Source: Lachnospiraceae bacterium
GTDB lineage: Bacteria; Bacillota; Clostridia; Lachnospirales; Lachnospiraceae
Length of the DNA: 6,560 nucleotides
Reading direction: 5' to 3'
Assembly (NCBI GenBank): GCA_017380975.1
Contig: JAFOCX010000116.1
Location: 1 to 6,560, forward strand
Each line of letters opens with the position of its first letter. The first letter of the stretch is position 1. Below are positions 6,396 to 6,560 of the stretch, piece after piece. Under the pieces are notes generated by a model. The model was not told the origin of the DNA and made no database searches. It saw only the letters and a program-made list of their open reading frames with translations. The position numbers and the translations under genes are program-made.

Positions 6396-6560
6396 ATGAT
6401 CCGAATTAATCAGCTTGCGCTCGAGGTGACACACGGTCCCGGAGCACTGAAGAAAAAAGCAGCGAAACTGTTAAAAATACAGGAGACGATGATCGCAAGT
6501 ATTTCAATCGTTCGCAGATCGATCGATGCGAGAAAGAAGGACAATCTTCTTTATAGTTAT
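6396..6560 (+). CDS. FAD-dependent dehydrogenase (COG2509-like), N-terminal fragment
   Basis: The first 55 codons of a gene that runs off the right edge. AGGAG (6381-6385) lies 10 nt before the ATG, and the gap after the previous stop is only 21 nt, so it is probably co-transcribed. The peptide starts MIRINQLALEV and continues with a Lys/Ala-rich helix and SIVRRSIDARKKDNLLYSY. The SxDARxK...YxY pattern is the usual N-terminal domain of the large COG2509 uncharacterised FAD-dependent proteins (about 530 residues), which come before their Rossmann fold. These often neighbour HI0933-type genes or cell-wall genes in Clostridia. The FAD motif itself is outside the window, so the call rests on the N-terminal pattern and context. 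Confidence 0.78.
   Translation, partial: MIRINQLALEVTHGPGALKKKAAKLLKIQETMIASISIVRRSIDARKKDNLLYSY

Overview
The window looks like an ordinary chromosomal stretch from a low-to-mid-GC Clostridia bacterium, most likely a Lachnospiraceae (Clostridium cluster XIVa) relative. The evidence is the strong AGGAGG-type ribosome sites, the phoH-ybeY order that in spore-formers follows yqfC-yqfD, a YerB-like lipoprotein, a SpoVB/YtgP-type flippase, and two HI0933/COG2509-type flavoproteins. Taxonomy is inferred from gene content only. All complete genes are on the + strand and packed tightly, with no RNA gene, CRISPR array or complete mobile element.

Layout. Bases 1-62 hold a 12-bp-stem hairpin that could terminate transcription in both directions, plus a possible minus-strand gene start at the extreme left edge. 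Bases 63-185 encode about 40 residues that read like the C-terminal tail of the sporulation protein YqfD, cut off by an in-frame stop just inside the hairpin boundary. This suggests an insertion or rearrangement junction. A translationally coupled run follows: phoH (193-1284), ybeY (1268-1765, 17-nt overlap), a DUF3048 lipoprotein (1762-2898, ATGA overlap) and a MurJ/SpoVB-type lipid flippase (2888-4552, 11-nt overlap). A small membrane-anchored protein with a BofC-C-terminal-like end (4607-5032) comes after a 54-nt gap. A good sigma-A-like promoter then precedes an HI0933/BaiN-type FAD protein (5130-6374), followed 21 nt later by the start of a second flavoprotein (6396 onward, cut by the window edge).

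How they fit together. phoH and ybeY are the RNA/ribosome-quality-control part (a PhoH ATPase and an endoribonuclease needed for 16S rRNA 3' maturation). The lipoprotein and flippase are cell-envelope genes. The BofC-like protein hints at envelope or sporulation signalling. The flavoprotein pair looks like a separate transcription unit of redox enzymes.

I did not find a convincing new system. The parts most worth a second look are the left-edge junction, which appears to have beheaded yqfD, and the small BofC-like protein.
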